Below are positions 13,181 through 13,230 of a DNA stretch of 13,230 nucleotides, in pieces; within the stretch, counting starts at the first letter, position 1, and each line of letters opens with the position of its first letter. Where the stretch lies: the NCBI GenBank assembly GCA_031260615.1, contig JAISLG010000062.1, forward strand, positions 1 to 13,230. The letters run 5' to 3'. The DNA comes from Oscillospiraceae bacterium (lineage in GTDB: Bacteria; Bacillota; Clostridia; Oscillospirales; Ruminococcaceae). The position numbers and the translations under genes were made by a program. The notes under the pieces are model-generated. The model did no database searches, was not told the origin of the DNA, and saw nothing but the letters and a program-made list of their open reading frames with translations.

Positions 13181-13230
13181 TTTACCGAAAGTCTAACAAA
13201 CAAGTAAAGCCCTCGGGAAAGTTTAAACCC

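Overview
The window looks like chromosomal DNA from an uncultured or poorly studied member of the Clostridia (Bacillota). The best clue is a single ORF that fuses IspH (LytB) to four ribosomal S1 domains, an arrangement known from Clostridia. A dockerin-like calcium-binding motif and a DUF1538 membrane protein fit that placement. Lineage is inferred from gene content only. Coding DNA is fairly GC-rich and rich in NCG codons, which produces many long false antisense ORFs. Most genes have no Shine-Dalgarno (SD) sequence.

Layout. (1) 1-637, minus strand: N-terminal part of a P-type cation ATPase that runs off the window. (2) 638-1553: a gene-poor, A-rich, T-poor stretch with an 11-bp tandem repeat near the ATPase start, short direct repeats, an (ACCAAC)n array, a possible RNA pseudoknot and a perfect 12-bp hairpin. 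It ends in a near-consensus promoter whose predicted transcription start falls on the next gene's ATG. (3) 1554-6789, plus strand, tightly packed: tRNA-dihydrouridine synthase, a BtuF/FecB-like solute-binding lipoprotein, smpB, leuD, hisE, a 43-codon dockerin-like mini-ORF and mltG. This is probably one transcript of unrelated housekeeping functions: tRNA modification, nutrient uptake, ribosome rescue, leucine and histidine synthesis, and cell-wall glycan termination. (4) 6790-10923: a second clear promoter with a palindrome over its start site, then a GT2 glycosyltransferase with long helical repeats, then a duplicated DUF1538 membrane protein. The latter appears to start at a non-canonical AUU behind a perfect SD. 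(5) 10924-13180: a 13-bp hairpin, an 82-nt stretch whose only G is that of the start codon, and the ispH-S1 fusion gene.

No tRNA, rRNA, CRISPR array, transposase or phage gene was recognised. The points most worth following up are the dockerin mini-ORF wedged between hisE and mltG, the AUU start, the G-free SD-less leader of the IspH-S1 gene, the apparently leaderless dus gene, and the structured 0.9-kb gap.
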